Shown piece by piece: positions 5,436 through 5,782 of a stretch of DNA of 5,782 nt. The notes under the pieces were generated by a model that saw only the letters and a program-made list of their open reading frames with translations, ran no database searches and was not told the origin of the DNA. Made by a program: the position numbers and the translations under genes. How positions within the stretch are numbered: position 1 is the stretch's first letter; every line of letters begins with the position of its first letter. Source of the DNA: Acidocella sp. (GTDB lineage: Bacteria > Pseudomonadota > Alphaproteobacteria > Acetobacterales > Acetobacteraceae); contig JAQUAC010000153.1 in NCBI GenBank assembly GCA_028687415.1, positions 1-5,782 on the forward strand, written 5' to 3'.

Positions 5436-5782
5436 TCAGAAATCCAGCACGAGTTCAGGGGTTTGCGCGCGCGACACGCAGATCATGATCGCATTATTGG
5501 CGGCGCGTTCCGCGGGCGAGAGGAAATGGTCATGGTGGTCGGCCACACCTTCCAACAGAGCGACTTTGCATTCCCCGCAGGCACCGCCACGGCATAGGCA
5601 GGACGGGTTGAGCCCGGCGGCTTCCATGGCGTCCAGCAGGGACTCTTCCTCGCCCACGTTCAGCGTGAGGTTGGAACGGCGTAAATGCGCCACAAACGGT
5701 TTACCGCCCGTGGCTCCGCCAAAGCTCTCCTTGTGGACCTTCGCAGCCGGCCAGCCAAGCTGCGCCGCCGTGGCCAGCACGA
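5436..5782 (-). CDS. PDR/VanB-family oxidoreductase, C-terminal 2Fe-2S part (5' end beyond the right edge)
   Basis: The last 115 or so codons of a phthalate dioxygenase reductase-like protein are present; the FMN and NAD(P)H domains lie outside the window. The fragment starts with the end of the nucleotide-binding domain (GWPAAKVHKESF), then a linker, then a plant-type ferredoxin domain (LTLNVGEEESLLDAMEAAGL). The 2Fe-2S ligands follow the exact spacing C-x4-C-x2-C-x29-C: CRGGACGEC, then ICVSRA. The ending (ELVLDF) is typical of the family. Such reductases pass electrons from NAD(P)H via FMN and 2Fe-2S to an oxygenase; here the partner is most likely the heme subunit encoded 3 bases downstream. 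An extra cysteine lies two residues before the first ligand (CLC). The frame is open to the window edge, so no start can be given. Confidence 0.9.
   Translation of the reverse strand, partial: VLATAAQLGWPAAKVHKESFGGATGGKPFVAHLRRSNLTLNVGEEESLLDAMEAAGLNPSCLCRGGACGECKVALLEGVADHHDHFLSPAERAANNAIMICVSRAQTPELVLDF

Overview
The window looks like chromosomal DNA from a GC-rich alphaproteobacterium, possibly of the Acetobacteraceae/Rhodospirillales type. This rests on a NadQ-like regulator placed just upstream of nadA, the style of the FolB sequence, and high-GC coding DNA. The lineage is an inference from remembered family resemblance; no search was run.

Left part (1-1206, minus strand): the first 42 codons of quinolinate synthase (nadA) run off the left edge. 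Upstream, on the same strand, lies a Nudix-like NAD-biosynthesis regulator of the NadQ/NrtR type. The 131-bp gap between them holds two perfect copies of a palindrome (TTATACTCA, three bases, TGAGTATAA) with 36 bp between centres. They overlap the place where the nadA promoter must lie, so this appears to be a self-contained NAD-synthesis control module. A LysR-type regulator (1221-2159, plus strand) is transcribed divergently from a very compact AT-rich promoter and may be leaderless.

Middle (2156-2935): dihydroneopterin aldolase (folB, minus strand) converges on the LysR gene, and their stop codons overlap by four bases. A 369-bp gene-free stretch follows, including an AT-rich island of about 28% GC (2631-2760).

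Right part (2936-5782): a flavin monooxygenase very close to bacterial trimethylamine monooxygenase (tmm) ends in a strong intrinsic terminator. Back to back with it is a second terminator serving a minus-strand operon. That operon contains the C-terminal 2Fe-2S part of a PDR/VanB-type reductase (cut by the right edge) followed, after 3 bp, by a DUF3445 / heme-dependent oxidative N-demethylase alpha subunit. Together these suggest methylamine catabolism: Tmm oxidises trimethylamine to its N-oxide, a demethylase not seen here would give dimethylamine, and the heme enzyme with its reductase would demethylate dimethylamine. These enzymes depend on NAD(P)H, and the heme demethylase family is linked to tetrahydrofolate as formaldehyde acceptor, so NAD and folate genes nearby are suggestive. 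However, nadA and folB are housekeeping genes and the proximity may be chance.

No tRNA, rRNA, CRISPR array or insertion sequence was seen.
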